Assembly (NCBI RefSeq): GCF_003477525.1
Contig: NZ_QUDO01000073.1
Location: forward strand, 1 to 16,272
Length of the DNA stretch: 16,272 bases
Reading direction: 5' to 3'
Origin: Ruminococcus sp. AF41-9
GTDB lineage: Bacteria; Bacillota; Clostridia; Lachnospirales; Lachnospiraceae
The notes under the pieces are model-generated. The model was not told the origin of the DNA. It saw only the letters and a list, made by a program, of their open reading frames with translations, and did no database searches. Position 1 is the stretch's first letter. Each line of letters begins with the position of its first letter. Shown one piece after another: positions 1 to 7,696 of the stretch. Position numbers and translations under genes: made by a program.

Positions 1-74
1 GAAAAAGTTTCAAAATAAATCAAAAAATATTGATGAAGTCTACCAATCAGTGTTTTTTCGTTGTATAATGTTTT

Positions 75-153
75 ATCGTACAGGGTCACTTTCCTTTGTA
101 ATGTTTTGGGTCAAATTCATTATACATCAGAAAGTCCTGTACGATATTTTTTT
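75..153 (+). repeat. Long imperfect inverted repeat followed by a T-run
   Basis: The arm at 75-93 pairs with the arm at 130-145 over about 16 bp, with a 3-nt bulge in the left arm. The outer ten bases (75-84 and 136-145) are perfectly complementary. Seven T's follow on the plus strand (147-153), so it could end a plus-strand transcript entering from the left. A second pair, GTATAATG at 63-70 and its complement at 118-125, interleaves with it. The structure overlaps the restored end of the minus-strand hypothetical gene. Function is inferred only. Confidence 0.4.
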
Positions 154-564
154 ATGAAAAAGTTGTAAAGTGGTGATCTCATATTTAGAATCATTTAATA
201 AGTTTTCATATTTTGCTTCTACCACTGATGCTATTTCTTCAAAAGGTTTCAAAGCTACCGTATTCTGTTCATTTTTAAAATCATAGATATAATTTATACT
301 TAATTCTTCCAGACCACGGGCAGAATAAATAGCCTGTACAGGTGCATTATCTGGAGAATCATCTGCCATCTGCTTTGCAACACTCATTAACTCATGAAAT
401 ACAGGAATACCAGTATTTTCCTGATAAGCGTAGATGAAGTAGGCTTCATCATCTGATGTTGGTTCACTTGTTTTTCCTTCTTCCAGCAAACCATTATTTA
501 ATTCCTGATATGGTGGCGCTTTTCGCCCCCAAATAGTGAAAGTGGGGGCACTTTCTGCCCCCAC
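86..564 (-). pseudogene. C-terminal remnant of an unrecognised protein
   Basis: A minus-strand frame reads from a GTG at 564 to a TGA at 127. I do not recognise the family. The first 20 or so residues are encoded by the palindromic sequence at 512-565 and are probably not native, so the 5' end of the original gene is missing. The remaining 120 residues look like ordinary soluble protein: acidic, with an aromatic stretch near FIYAY and a mixed alpha/beta pattern, and no signal peptide or membrane segment. At the 3' end, restoring one base in the T-run near 130-134 extends the frame to a second TGA at 86-88 with a plausible tail (LMYNEFDPKHYKGK). This suggests a frameshift close to the end. There is no convincing ribosome site before 564. 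It lies downstream of the ABC permease in the same orientation with a gap of about 100 bp. It is most likely a decayed gene fragment. Confidence 0.45.
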
Positions 565-565
565 T
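512..565. repeat. Two tandem GC-rich hairpins
   Basis: AGTGGGGGCA (541-550) and TGCCCCCACT (556-565) form a perfect 10-bp stem with a 5-nt loop. A weaker related hairpin, GGCG-CTTTT-CGCC, lies at 515-527. The two units resemble each other (GGGGGC..TTTC..GCCCCC). No T-run follows on either strand, so it is not a canonical terminator. A REP-like palindrome or a small insertion at the broken 5' end of the neighbouring gene is possible. Confidence 0.5.
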
Positions 566-667
566 CAGGAAATGTTGCTAAAATACTGTTTAGATTTATC
601 ATACATACAAAATGGAAGTTATCTATTTCTCCTCTTCGTTAAGACCTAGTTCATTACATATTACTTG

Positions 668-3112
668 CTATCCCTGATACCTTATTCTTTCTACCAGCGT
701 TTCCTTTTTCAGATTACTGCTTAAAACGCAGGAAAGTACAATCTGCAACAGACCGACCAAAAAAATCATAATAAAAATTGGTACGATTGGAACATGATAG
801 ATATTCATTCCAAATATTCCATTATGTTTTGCATAGGAAAAAAGTGCATAGCCGAGCGGCAGACCAATGATCAAAGCTACGCATATGGTACCAACCGTAA
901 AAATCAGTCCCTGTAACTGCAGGCATAAATTTAATTGTTTATTTGTCATACCCACAGCCTGTAATATACCATATTCCTGCTTTTTTGTCGTAATATTCAT
1001 GATCATGGTATTCGCCATATTCATAAACCCGATGAGTCCTACAATAGCCATAAACAGATAACAGCCAAGCTTCATCATGCTGCTTGCAAATTCGGCAGAT
1101 TGTAACTGCGCATGATAAGTATCCATTTTTATATGCGAAGTATTAGAAATCAAAGTATTCAGACTTTGTTCTACAGATGCCACATCTTTTTTATCACAGT
1201 CCACCCACAGATAGCCATAGGCTGTTCCTCTCGGATTCATGGAACGATATACACCTTCCGGAATGACAAGATAAGTGTCCGCACTTACAAAAGATCCTGC
1301 AATCTTTCCCTGATAGGTATAGGTTCCACTTCCATTCTCAAAGTCAAATGCAATGGATTCACCCGGAGCATATCCATCTTGTTCCATCCACGTTGACCAG
1401 CCAAAGAAAATATCACCATTCTTTACCGCCTGATCATAGTCCATAGAGCCAATATCCCCGTCCTGGCGCATAAAATCAAAATCATTTTTACTCACAATAT
1501 CAGCCGGAAATCTTGTTCCGTTCAGATTTACAGAGACTATCTCTCTCGTCATGACATCTGTCACTCCCGGAATGCTTTTGATTTCTTCAATCAGCGAATC
1601 ATTCAATGGATTATCCGTCAGAATCGTATCCAGATTATTCTCCGGATATCTTTCATCATACTCAGCAGAATAGTCAAGCTGCAGTTCAAATTGTCCATGA
1701 TTAACGGAAAGACGTGCTTCATGCTCCGTGTCAATATTTCCCACATAATTAGAGATAATCACAAACAATACGCAAGAAAAACCCATTGTGAGGATAGTAC
1801 CAATAGTTCTTTTGGGATTACCCGTTATATTTGCCATTGCCATAGAAAACACGGTGACATTTTTTCTGCCATTTCGTTTTCCTTTTTTGTGTGTTTCTGC
1901 ATTTTCTAAATACCGTGTTGCTTCGATAGGTGAAATCCGTGAAACAATTTTCATTGGTTTACGCAGTGCCAAAGCAACGGTAAGAAATGATACGAAAATA
2001 CAGAGAAGCATAACAGGCAGGGAAAACAGAGGCACCTGCTGATTTTGAACTCCCATAGAGCCAGTTCCGGTTGATACAAGGTTCCCCTGTTCTACCAGCC
2101 AGTTAAAACCGCATTTTGCAATCAGAAAACCAAGAAGCAATCCAACTGGTATTGAAGAAATTGTCAAAAACATACCCTCTCTGAAGATCAGTTGTTTCAT
2201 CTGCTTTTTTGTCGCTCCCAGAGCCTTGATTTTTCCATACTCCTGTATCTTGTTGGCAATACCGACCTGAAAAATATTATAAATGACCACAACAGAGAAA
2301 AGTACAATTGCAAGAATCAAAACCCCGCATACCGCAATCATTTCATAACTCGGCTGCAAGACCCATTGCAAATAGAGATCATTGACTATAACGTTTTTTT
2401 CTTCGATCCCACAAGCTGCTGCAATCTGCTTTATAACCGAATCAATATTATTCATAGATACATTTGCAGAATCATTTAAAGTAAAATAAATATTATACTG
2501 TCTGTCATTCTCTGCGACGTGCTCATCATAAAACTCCTGTGACCCGAAAGCAACATAAGATGCCTCGATGGTATACTCATCCCGATCATATAGGATTCCG
2601 CTGACAACAAATTCTTCCGGCTTATATTCTGACTGCATCCCTGCGCGGTAACCCAGTGTAACCGTATCTCCGATCTTTACATCACCATACCCCATTGCAC
2701 GAAAAAATGCTCTTCCTGCGGCAATTTCCTGCATTTTTTCCGGATACTTTCCTTCCTTCAACTCATATTCTTTATTATAAGGAAGCATTTTTCTTGCAGT
2801 CTCATCCATGCAGACAAACCCGCCTTTTTCATTGCCTTTTATGATACCTTCGGTGCACATAGTGCCTGTAGCATCTATTTCCGCACGGCGGTTTACTTCT
2901 TTTAACTGCGATCCGTCTGCGGAAACAAACAGACCATAATTGCTTCCATATGATCCTGCCGCCTGACTTTTCTGTAAATGAATTACCCCATTTCCCACAG
3001 TACTGATGATAACAAGCAGCATCGTGGTCAGACGGATTGCCATCATGATCAGTATACTTCTTGTCCTGTTCCTTTTGTCATTGCTATATGCAATCCTGCT
3101 TATTGTCTTCAT
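668..3112 (-). CDS. ABC transporter permease with duplicated FtsX domains
   Basis: This 814-residue membrane protein is the permease partner of the ABC ATPase just upstream. Its ATG overlaps the ATPase stop as ATGA, which implies translational coupling. Visible layout: one membrane helix near residues 19-41, a large extracytoplasmic domain to about 255, three helices near 258-282, 308-335 and 362-385, and a charged cytoplasmic linker. A second copy follows: one helix near 438-458, a second outside domain to about 685, and three C-terminal helices. The conserved FtsX-type stretches QEYGKIKALGATKKQM and QEYGILQAVGMTNKQL mark the two copies. This eight-helix MacB/LolE-like duplication differs from the ten-helix BceB layout. 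The genes sit behind a two-component system, so a role in resisting or exporting an antimicrobial peptide or lipid-targeting compound is the best inference. The substrate is unknown. Confidence 0.9.
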   Translation of the reverse strand: MKTISRIAYSNDKRNRTRSILIMMAIRLTTMLLVIISTVGNGVIHLQKSQAAGSYGSNYGLFVSADGSQLKEVNRRAEIDATGTMCTEGIIKGNEKGGFVCMDETARKMLPYNKEYELKEGKYPEKMQEIAAGRAFFRAMGYGDVKIGDTVTLGYRAGMQSEYKPEEFVVSGILYDRDEYTIEASYVAFGSQEFYDEHVAENDRQYNIYFTLNDSANVSMNNIDSVIKQIAAACGIEEKNVIVNDLYLQWVLQPSYEMIAVCGVLILAIVLFSVVVIYNIFQVGIANKIQEYGKIKALGATKKQMKQLIFREGMFLTISSIPVGLLLGFLIAKCGFNWLVEQGNLVSTGTGSMGVQNQQVPLFSLPVMLLCIFVSFLTVALALRKPMKIVSRISPIEATRYLENAETHKKGKRNGRKNVTVFSMAMANITGNPKRTIGTILTMGFSCVLFVIISNYVGNIDTEHEARLSVNHGQFELQLDYSAEYDERYPENNLDTILTDNPLNDSLIEEIKSIPGVTDVMTREIVSVNLNGTRFPADIVSKNDFDFMRQDGDIGSMDYDQAVKNGDIFFGWSTWMEQDGYAPGESIAFDFENGSGTYTYQGKIAGSFVSADTYLVIPEGVYRSMNPRGTAYGYLWVDCDKKDVASVEQSLNTLISNTSHIKMDTYHAQLQSAEFASSMMKLGCYLFMAIVGLIGFMNMANTMIMNITTKKQEYGILQAVGMTNKQLNLCLQLQGLIFTVGTICVALIIGLPLGYALFSYAKHNGIFGMNIYHVPIVPIFIMIFLVGLLQIVLSCVLSSNLKKETLVERIRYQG

Positions 3113-3783
3113 CTGAAATCCACCACCTGTCCGTCCTCAATCACCAGAATACGGTCAGCGACCTGTGCAATTTCGTCATCATGGGTAATCATTACAATTG
3201 TCTGTCCATATTTTTTTGCTGTCATCTTAAGCAGAGCGATTACCTCATCACTGGTCTTAGAATCAAGATTTCCTGTCGGCTCATCTGCAAATATAATTTC
3301 CGGACGATTCACCAGTGCTCTTGCAATTGCTACTCTCTGCTGCTGTCCTCCGGATAACTGATTTGGCAGATTATAAATCCGGTTTTCAATCCCCAGAGTT
3401 GCAATAATATCATTTACATACGCTTCATCCACTTTTCTTCCATCCAGCCCCAGTGGCAGTACAATATTTTCCCAGACATTAACAGATGAAACCAGATTAA
3501 ATGCCTGAAAAACAAATCCGATTTTTCTTCTGCGGAAAACAGCAAGGGCATCTTCCTTCATCCTGTATAAATCTTTCCCTGCTAAAGTAACACTGCCTTT
3601 TGTCGGGGTGTCTAGCCCTCCAAGCATATGAAGTAATGTACTTTTACCGGAACCTGACTTTCCAACAATTGCGACAAATTCTCCCTGTTCAATCTGAATG
3701 TCCACCTGATTGACCGCTTTGACCTGATTCTCACCTGCGCCATAAAACTTACAAAGCTGCTTGGTTTCTAATATCACACTCAT
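3109..3783 (-). CDS. ABC transporter ATP-binding protein (MacB/LolD type)
   Basis: This 224-residue nucleotide-binding subunit powers the FtsX-type permease encoded immediately downstream. I chose the ATG at 3783 because AGGAGG stands 6 nt before it and the protein then begins with the normal family N-terminus. A longer frame runs upstream to 3858 but adds a basic, non-homologous leader. All motifs are present: Walker A GKSGSGKST (41-49), Q-loop Gln in FQAF (about 93), signature LSGGQQQR (143-150), Walker B IIFADE (163-168), D-loop GNLD, and switch His in ITHD (about 201). The length is normal for the family. The stop overlaps the permease start by 4 nt. It probably has its own promoter just upstream, under a putative response-regulator operator. 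Confidence 0.95.
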   Translation of the reverse strand: MSVILETKQLCKFYGAGENQVKAVNQVDIQIEQGEFVAIVGKSGSGKSTLLHMLGGLDTPTKGSVTLAGKDLYRMKEDALAVFRRRKIGFVFQAFNLVSSVNVWENIVLPLGLDGRKVDEAYVNDIIATLGIENRIYNLPNQLSGGQQQRVAIARALVNRPEIIFADEPTGNLDSKTSDEVIALLKMTAKKYGQTIVMITHDDEIAQVADRILVIEDGQVVDFR

Positions 3784-3876
3784 GTGTTGCCTCCTTTTCA
3801 ATTCTGTAAAGCGTACCTTTTCAGCACGCTTTCTTTGCCTGTTTATATATTTGGTCATTTTTCAACCTGCATCCAA

Positions 3877-3940
3877 ATTGTATCAGGACAATCTTTCATT
3901 TCACTTTCAAAAAACGAGCAGAAATCTTACAGAATTGTAA
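3877..3940 (-). promoter_or_regulatory. Putative ABC promoter with BceR-like operator
   Basis: The palindrome TTACA-GAAT-TGTAA occupies 3927-3940. It matches the TNACA-N4-TGTAA consensus that I recall for BceR-like regulators controlling peptide-resistance ABC transporters. A -10-like TACAAT (minus strand) lies at 3877-3882, with no good -35 at 17 bp. The nearest TTGAAA, at 3905-3910, is 22 bp away, as expected for an activated promoter. The operator lies just upstream of where the -35 would be. The site also forms the tip of the kinase terminator hairpin. Confidence 0.55.
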
Positions 3941-3951
3941 GATTTCTGCTC
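3909..3951 (-). terminator. Intrinsic terminator after the histidine kinase
   Basis: The two arms at 3916-3930 and 3937-3951 form a perfect 15-bp stem with a 6-nt loop. On the minus strand it is followed by GTTTTTT, about 10 nt after the kinase stop codon. It separates the regulator/kinase transcript from the ABC genes. Confidence 0.85.
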
Positions 3952-3960
3952 ACTTAAAAT

Positions 3961-5205
3961 TTAACCAACATATGGTAATTGAATCACAAACGTGCTTCCT
4001 TTTTTCTTTTTGCCGGAGGTTACCGTAATCGTACCTGCGTGTTTTTCGATAATTTCTCTCGATAGAAAAAGTCCGATTCCTGTACCACTCTTTTCCATGA
4101 CCTCCTTGGAACTTCCTCTGTAAAATCGTTGAAAAATTTTGTGATACTCATTCTGCGGAATACCAATTCCCTGATCCTCAATTTCCATTCTTACAAGATC
4201 GTTTCTTTTTTGTAACCGGATAAATATTTTTGAACCATACGGACTGTACTTGACCGCATTATCCAGAACGTTGATCACAGCTTCACCAAGCCACCTTTTA
4301 TCCTGCATAATCGTGCATGTTTCCAGCTCTTTTTCATAGTCAAAAACGAATTCAATTTCTTTCTCATCCGCTTTAGGATAAGTGCGGTTCACAGCAGATA
4401 TGACAGTATCCATAAGCGGAAGTTTTTTCTTATTAATCTGAATCAGTCCAGTTTCCATCTTGGATATTTCAAGAAGCGACTGCAATAATGTCTCCAGTCC
4501 ATCCAGAGCACTCCGACAACGGATACGAAACTCCTCCTGTTCTGTGGCACTTAAGTCATTCTGCATCAGCACACTAAAACATGTATCCAAAGCTGCAACC
4601 GGTGTCTTTAACTGGTGAGAAATATCAGAAACCATTTCTTTCGTGTTCTCCTTTTCTGCCCTTGCTTCTTCCTTTATCAACTGAATATGATGTCCGATTG
4701 CTTCAAGCTGGTCATTCAATTTTTCCAGTTCTGCATGATTTTCCGTTTTCAGTAAATCATCAAATTTATTTTCACGGAATCTGATCAGAAATTCTTCCAA
4801 CTGGTCTAAAATTTTCTGATGACACGCATCTTCTTTTTTCTTCCAATAAAGTAAAAAAGTCAAAAGAAGCACGCATATCACAGTGCTTACAGCACCGGTC
4901 ACCATAACCTGATGCCGGAATTGCAAATAAAATGCATTCCCTTTATTCCCCCAGTATCCATATTGTTCCAATAATCGCCTTCCCTGTTCGTTAGTTTCAA
5001 TATCCTTATCCTTAAGCAATTCCGAAACAGCATCCAGCCCGGAAAATTCTTCCTTTGCAGCAATCTTTGTCATAAGATTCATTTTATATTTATAATCTTC
5101 ATAAAACACATACGTGGTAAAGCAATTTAATATTGCAAACAATAATACGACAGGTAATACCAAGGAGAGCACTACTGTAATCTTCTTGCGATATCTCTTT
5201 GTCAC
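3961..5205 (-). CDS. Sensor histidine kinase (two membrane helices)
   Basis: This membrane sensor kinase should phosphorylate the OmpR-type regulator encoded just upstream. The GTG at 5205 is preferred: it overlaps the regulator stop as GTGA and has AGGAGG 6-8 nt upstream. An ATG at 5226 would add seven residues and lie before that ribosome site. From the GTG the protein is 414 residues. It has a membrane helix near 9-34, an outside loop of about 65 residues, a second helix near 99-121, and then a coiled, charged linker. The HisKA motif SHQLKTP has its phospho-accepting His at about 197. The ATPase domain shows the N box NVLDNAVKYS, G1 DQGIGIP, F box FYRG and G2 GTGIGLFL. The outside loop is longer than in BceS-type intramembrane kinases, so it may bind its own ligand. 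The gene appears intact although its partner regulator is frameshifted. Confidence 0.93.
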   Translation of the reverse strand: MTKRYRKKITVVLSLVLPVVLLFAILNCFTTYVFYEDYKYKMNLMTKIAAKEEFSGLDAVSELLKDKDIETNEQGRRLLEQYGYWGNKGNAFYLQFRHQVMVTGAVSTVICVLLLTFLLYWKKKEDACHQKILDQLEEFLIRFRENKFDDLLKTENHAELEKLNDQLEAIGHHIQLIKEEARAEKENTKEMVSDISHQLKTPVAALDTCFSVLMQNDLSATEQEEFRIRCRSALDGLETLLQSLLEISKMETGLIQINKKKLPLMDTVISAVNRTYPKADEKEIEFVFDYEKELETCTIMQDKRWLGEAVINVLDNAVKYSPYGSKIFIRLQKRNDLVRMEIEDQGIGIPQNEYHKIFQRFYRGSSKEVMEKSGTGIGLFLSREIIEKHAGTITVTSGKKKKGSTFVIQLPYVG

Positions 5206-5889
5206 TGCCTTACCTCCTGATTCCATATATACCCAAGACCTCTGATATTCTTTATATAGACCGGTGCAGCCGGATTGTCTTCGATTTTCTCACGGAGTCT
5301 TCTGATATTGACAGCGATTGTATTTTCATCCACAAAATCCCCTTCCAGATCAAACACATTTTCCAATATTTGTGTTTTTGAAAGAATCTGTTTCGGATTC
5401 TGAAGAAAAAAAGTCAGCATTTTCAACTCCGTTTTTGTCAGACTAATTTCACGACTCTTTATCAGAACTTTCATTTCTCCTGCGATAAATACGATATCTC
5501 CCGAAATCATCTTTCCGGCTTCCGTTTTCTCCTGTCTGCGGCGGAAATGTGCTTCTATTTTCAAAAGAAGTACCGAAAGACTAAACGGCTTTGTAATATA
5601 ATCATCTGCCCTGCTTCATATCCCATGACCTGATCCATCTCCTGATCTAGTGCTGTAAGACAAATAATGTATGTATTATAATTGCATCTCATCCACCTTA
5701 CAAATTCCAGTCCATTCCCATCCGGAAGATTCACATCACAAATGGTAACATCCACATTATTATCACTTGCAATTCTTTTCGCTTTTTTCACTGATTCTGC
5801 TGAAAAAACCTCATATCCGGATTTTTTCAGTGAAAATGTAATTCCACGATTTAAATTTTCATCATCTTCAACACGAGTATACCTGGCAT
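5202..5889 (-). pseudogene. OmpR-family response regulator, two frameshifts
   Basis: Three frames together encode a complete receiver plus winged-helix regulator. The start is the ATG at 5889, 9 nt after an AGAGGTG ribosome site. The protein opens with MPGILV and then loses one base at about 5868-5873; the frame resumes at VEDDENLNRGI. The receiver follows with phospho-acceptor Asp in ICDVNLPDGNG and the conserved Thr in ICLTALD. A second single-base deletion at about 5610-5616 splits GYEAG from the expected ADDYITKPFSL. The DNA-binding domain is intact to the stop (KNIRGLGYIW near the end). The span is 688 nt; adding two bases gives 230 codons, the usual size. Both lesions can be explained as one missing G or A beside a G-run, so assembly error is a real alternative to pseudogenisation. 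Its stop overlaps the kinase GTG start. Confidence 0.85.
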
Positions 5890-5922
5890 AGCATCTGCAC
5901 CTCTCTTTATTAACTATTCATC

Positions 5923-6085
5923 GTGACATGCTCCCACCACTTAAATCTCTGATTTTGAAGTGGGGGCTTCTTGCTCAATGGCTCTACTGAGCCAAGTATC
6001 TACAAGCTATCCTCGCGTGCCCCGCGATTTTTTGCCCGGACACGGGCATATTTCTTACTTATTGTCTTGTCCGGATACGGACAGT
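5923..6085 (-). ncRNA. Putative omega (reRNA) scaffold and IS right end
   Basis: Directly after the tnpB stop come four hairpins in a row. They are TGTCCG/CGGACA at 6068-6083, TGCCCG/CGGGCA at 6033-6048, TGGCTC/GAGCCA at 5979-5994, and a larger end hairpin at 5933-5966 (AAGTGG arm against CCACTT). The sequence then runs to GAGCATGTCAC, where the element probably ends near 5923. In IS200/IS605 elements the RNA from the 3' end of tnpB and the right end forms the TnpB guide scaffold. The guide is the first 16-20 nt of flanking DNA. Here that flank would begin GATGAATAGTTAATAAAG, the leader of the response regulator gene. Confidence 0.6.
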
Positions 6086-7189
6086 TTATGCTGCCAGCAT
6101 CCTTCTTGCCTCTTCACGGATGTTGATTGCTGCATTTCGATCTCTGTCCATCTCATTTCCACACGTACAGCGGTAAACTCTTTCGGATAATTTCAGCTCT
6201 TTTTTTATCTTTCCGCATTTACTGCATTTTTTGCTTGACGGGAAAAAGCGGTCTACCTTTACTAATTCTTTTCCCTTCCAGGCAAGCTTATAATCCAGCA
6301 TATTCCGGAACATCCCGTATCCATTATCCTGTATACTTTTCCCAAAATGCAGGCACTGGCTCATCGCTTTCATATCAATATCTTCCACCGCAACTATATC
6401 GTACTGGTCTGTGATCCTGCGGCTCAGTTTATGCAGATAATCTCTTCTCTGGCTGCGTATTTTTTCATGGCACCTGGCAACTTTCTTTTTCTGTCGCACA
6501 TAATTACGGCTTCCTTTTACACATCTCGACAGTTTACGCTGCTCCCTTGCCAGCCTTTTTTCATTTTTTCTGAAGAATCCTGCTTCTTCCATCTCAATCT
6601 CTTCTGAAAACACAGCCATCCCCTGCATCGCATAATCAATCCCAAGTATTTTAGCATTACTGTAATCCTTATCTGCTGCTTGGTTTTCGCAGCTGTATCC
6701 TTCATACAGCAGACTTGCAAAATACTTTCCGGATGGCTCCATACTGACTGTCACTGATTTCAAACGGCAGTTTTCTGCAGGCTCCCTGTGTTTTTTCATG
6801 GAGATCCATTTTAATTTCGGAAGCCGGATCCGGTTATCTTCTACCAGAATATTTCCGTTGACTACATTTGTTGTATAGCTGTTTTTGGAGTGATGTTTTG
6901 ACTTGAAACGTGGAAATCCAACCTTAGGATCACGAAAAAAATTCTTATATGCTTTTTCCAGATGGAGCTGGACATTTGCCAGTGCCAGCGAATCAACTTC
7001 TTTCAGAAATGGATACTCCTTTTTATACATAGCTGGTGTATTCTTTAACATCTTCTTTGTCTTTTTATACTCCTGGATCTTGTCATTAAGCATCTGGTTG
7101 TACAGAAAACGACAGCAGCCAAATGTTTTTCCAAGGAGTATCTTCTGTTCTTCTGTTGGATAAATCCGGAAACGATATGCTATGTTCAA
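6086..7189 (-). CDS. tnpB: TnpB, RNA-guided nuclease of IS200/IS605
   Basis: This 367-residue protein is the RNA-guided RuvC-like nuclease ancestral to Cas12. The TTG at 7189 is the likely start: it overlaps the tnpA stop (TTGA) and begins the family-typical NIAYRFRIYPTEEQ. A longer frame to 7294 is only the tnpA region in another phase. Visible parts are the N-terminal helix-turn-helix/OrfB region, RuvC-I Asp in ILGIDYA (about 185), RuvC-II Glu in VAVEDIDM (about 269), a zinc finger with CSKC and CTC spacing (about 322-343), and RuvC-III Asp in DRDRNAA (about 348-350). The catalytic triad is complete, so the nuclease is probably functional. It should cut the empty site and favour retention of the element. 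The family usually has 350-400 residues. Confidence 0.93.
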   Translation of the reverse strand: MNIAYRFRIYPTEEQKILLGKTFGCCRFLYNQMLNDKIQEYKKTKKMLKNTPAMYKKEYPFLKEVDSLALANVQLHLEKAYKNFFRDPKVGFPRFKSKHHSKNSYTTNVVNGNILVEDNRIRLPKLKWISMKKHREPAENCRLKSVTVSMEPSGKYFASLLYEGYSCENQAADKDYSNAKILGIDYAMQGMAVFSEEIEMEEAGFFRKNEKRLAREQRKLSRCVKGSRNYVRQKKKVARCHEKIRSQRRDYLHKLSRRITDQYDIVAVEDIDMKAMSQCLHFGKSIQDNGYGMFRNMLDYKLAWKGKELVKVDRFFPSSKKCSKCGKIKKELKLSERVYRCTCGNEMDRDRNAAINIREEARRMLAA

Positions 7190-7593
7190 TTCTTTTTCTC
7201 TCCCTGATTTTCGATGTATTGACGGATCACTTCTACTGGTGCCCCTCCTGCCGTCAAAAGACAGAAACTCTGACTCCAGAACGCTTCTTTCCAAAGTTTT
7301 TCCCGGATTTCCGGATACTCTTTTTTCAGCAGCCTGCTGCTGGCACTTTTATAAGCATTGATAAATTTGCTGAGTTCTGTTTTAGGTTGTGCACGAAACA
7401 TTACATGAACATGGTCAATATCATGATTCCATTCCTCCAAAACAATTCCATACCGTGGGGCAATATATCCCCATATTTCCTTTGCTCTTTCTGAAATCGG
7501 ATCATTGATAACTTTTCTTCGATATTTCACCACCATAATCAGGTGATAATACATCAAGTACACTGAATGTGCATTATGATCCATATTTTCCAT
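7186..7593 (-). CDS. tnpA: TnpA, HUH single-strand transposase (Y1)
   Basis: This 135-residue IS200-type transposase cuts and joins single-stranded DNA at the hairpin ends of the element. The HUH motif is HVHVMF with His at 61 and 63. The nucleophile is Tyr 126 in VIRQYIENQ, followed by the usual short C-terminal helix. The length is typical (130-155). The ATG at 7593 follows AAAGGACT at reasonable spacing. The stop overlaps the TTG of tnpB, which implies coupled translation. All key residues are present. Confidence 0.93.
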   Translation of the reverse strand: MENMDHNAHSVYLMYYHLIMVVKYRRKVINDPISERAKEIWGYIAPRYGIVLEEWNHDIDHVHVMFRAQPKTELSKFINAYKSASSRLLKKEYPEIREKLWKEAFWSQSFCLLTAGGAPVEVIRQYIENQGEKKN

Positions 7594-7637
7594 AAAACCA
7601 GTCCTTTTTTTGAGTAATTATCTTATCGGCTGATTCT

Positions 7638-7666
7638 ATTATACCATGGATCTCACTACCAAACAA
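7638..7666 (-). promoter_or_regulatory. Promoter for tnpA in the IS left end
   Basis: On the minus strand TTGTTT (7661-7666) and TATAAT (7638-7643) are separated by exactly 17 bp and point into tnpA, whose start lies about 45 nt downstream. Confidence 0.7.
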
Positions 7667-7696
7667 GCGTTCTTTTTATTTTTTGCAATTCATCTC

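Larger units (their letters stand above)
5923..7680 (-). mobile_element. IS200/IS605-family insertion sequence
   Basis: A full element with tnpA (HUH transposase), overlapping tnpB, a subterminal hairpin at the right end and a promoter in the left end. It has no terminal inverted repeats or target duplication, as expected for this family. The right boundary is placed after GTCAC near 5923 from the hairpin position. The left boundary is uncertain, roughly 7667-7690, between the tnpA promoter and the rlmD fragment. Both genes look intact, so the element may be active. It stands about 35 bp upstream of the response regulator start. Confidence 0.85.

Noticed and set aside
5561..5791. Independent 76-residue receiver-like protein
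   Set aside because: It is the middle piece of the frameshifted response regulator, not a stand-alone CheY-like gene.
5933..6083. Hairpin series as a CRISPR array
   Set aside because: The hairpins differ in sequence and spacing and there are no identical direct repeats. They fit an IS605 right end.
7190..7294. N-terminal extension of tnpB
   Set aside because: It lies inside tnpA in another phase and lacks family similarity; the TTG at 7189 overlapping the tnpA stop is the expected start.
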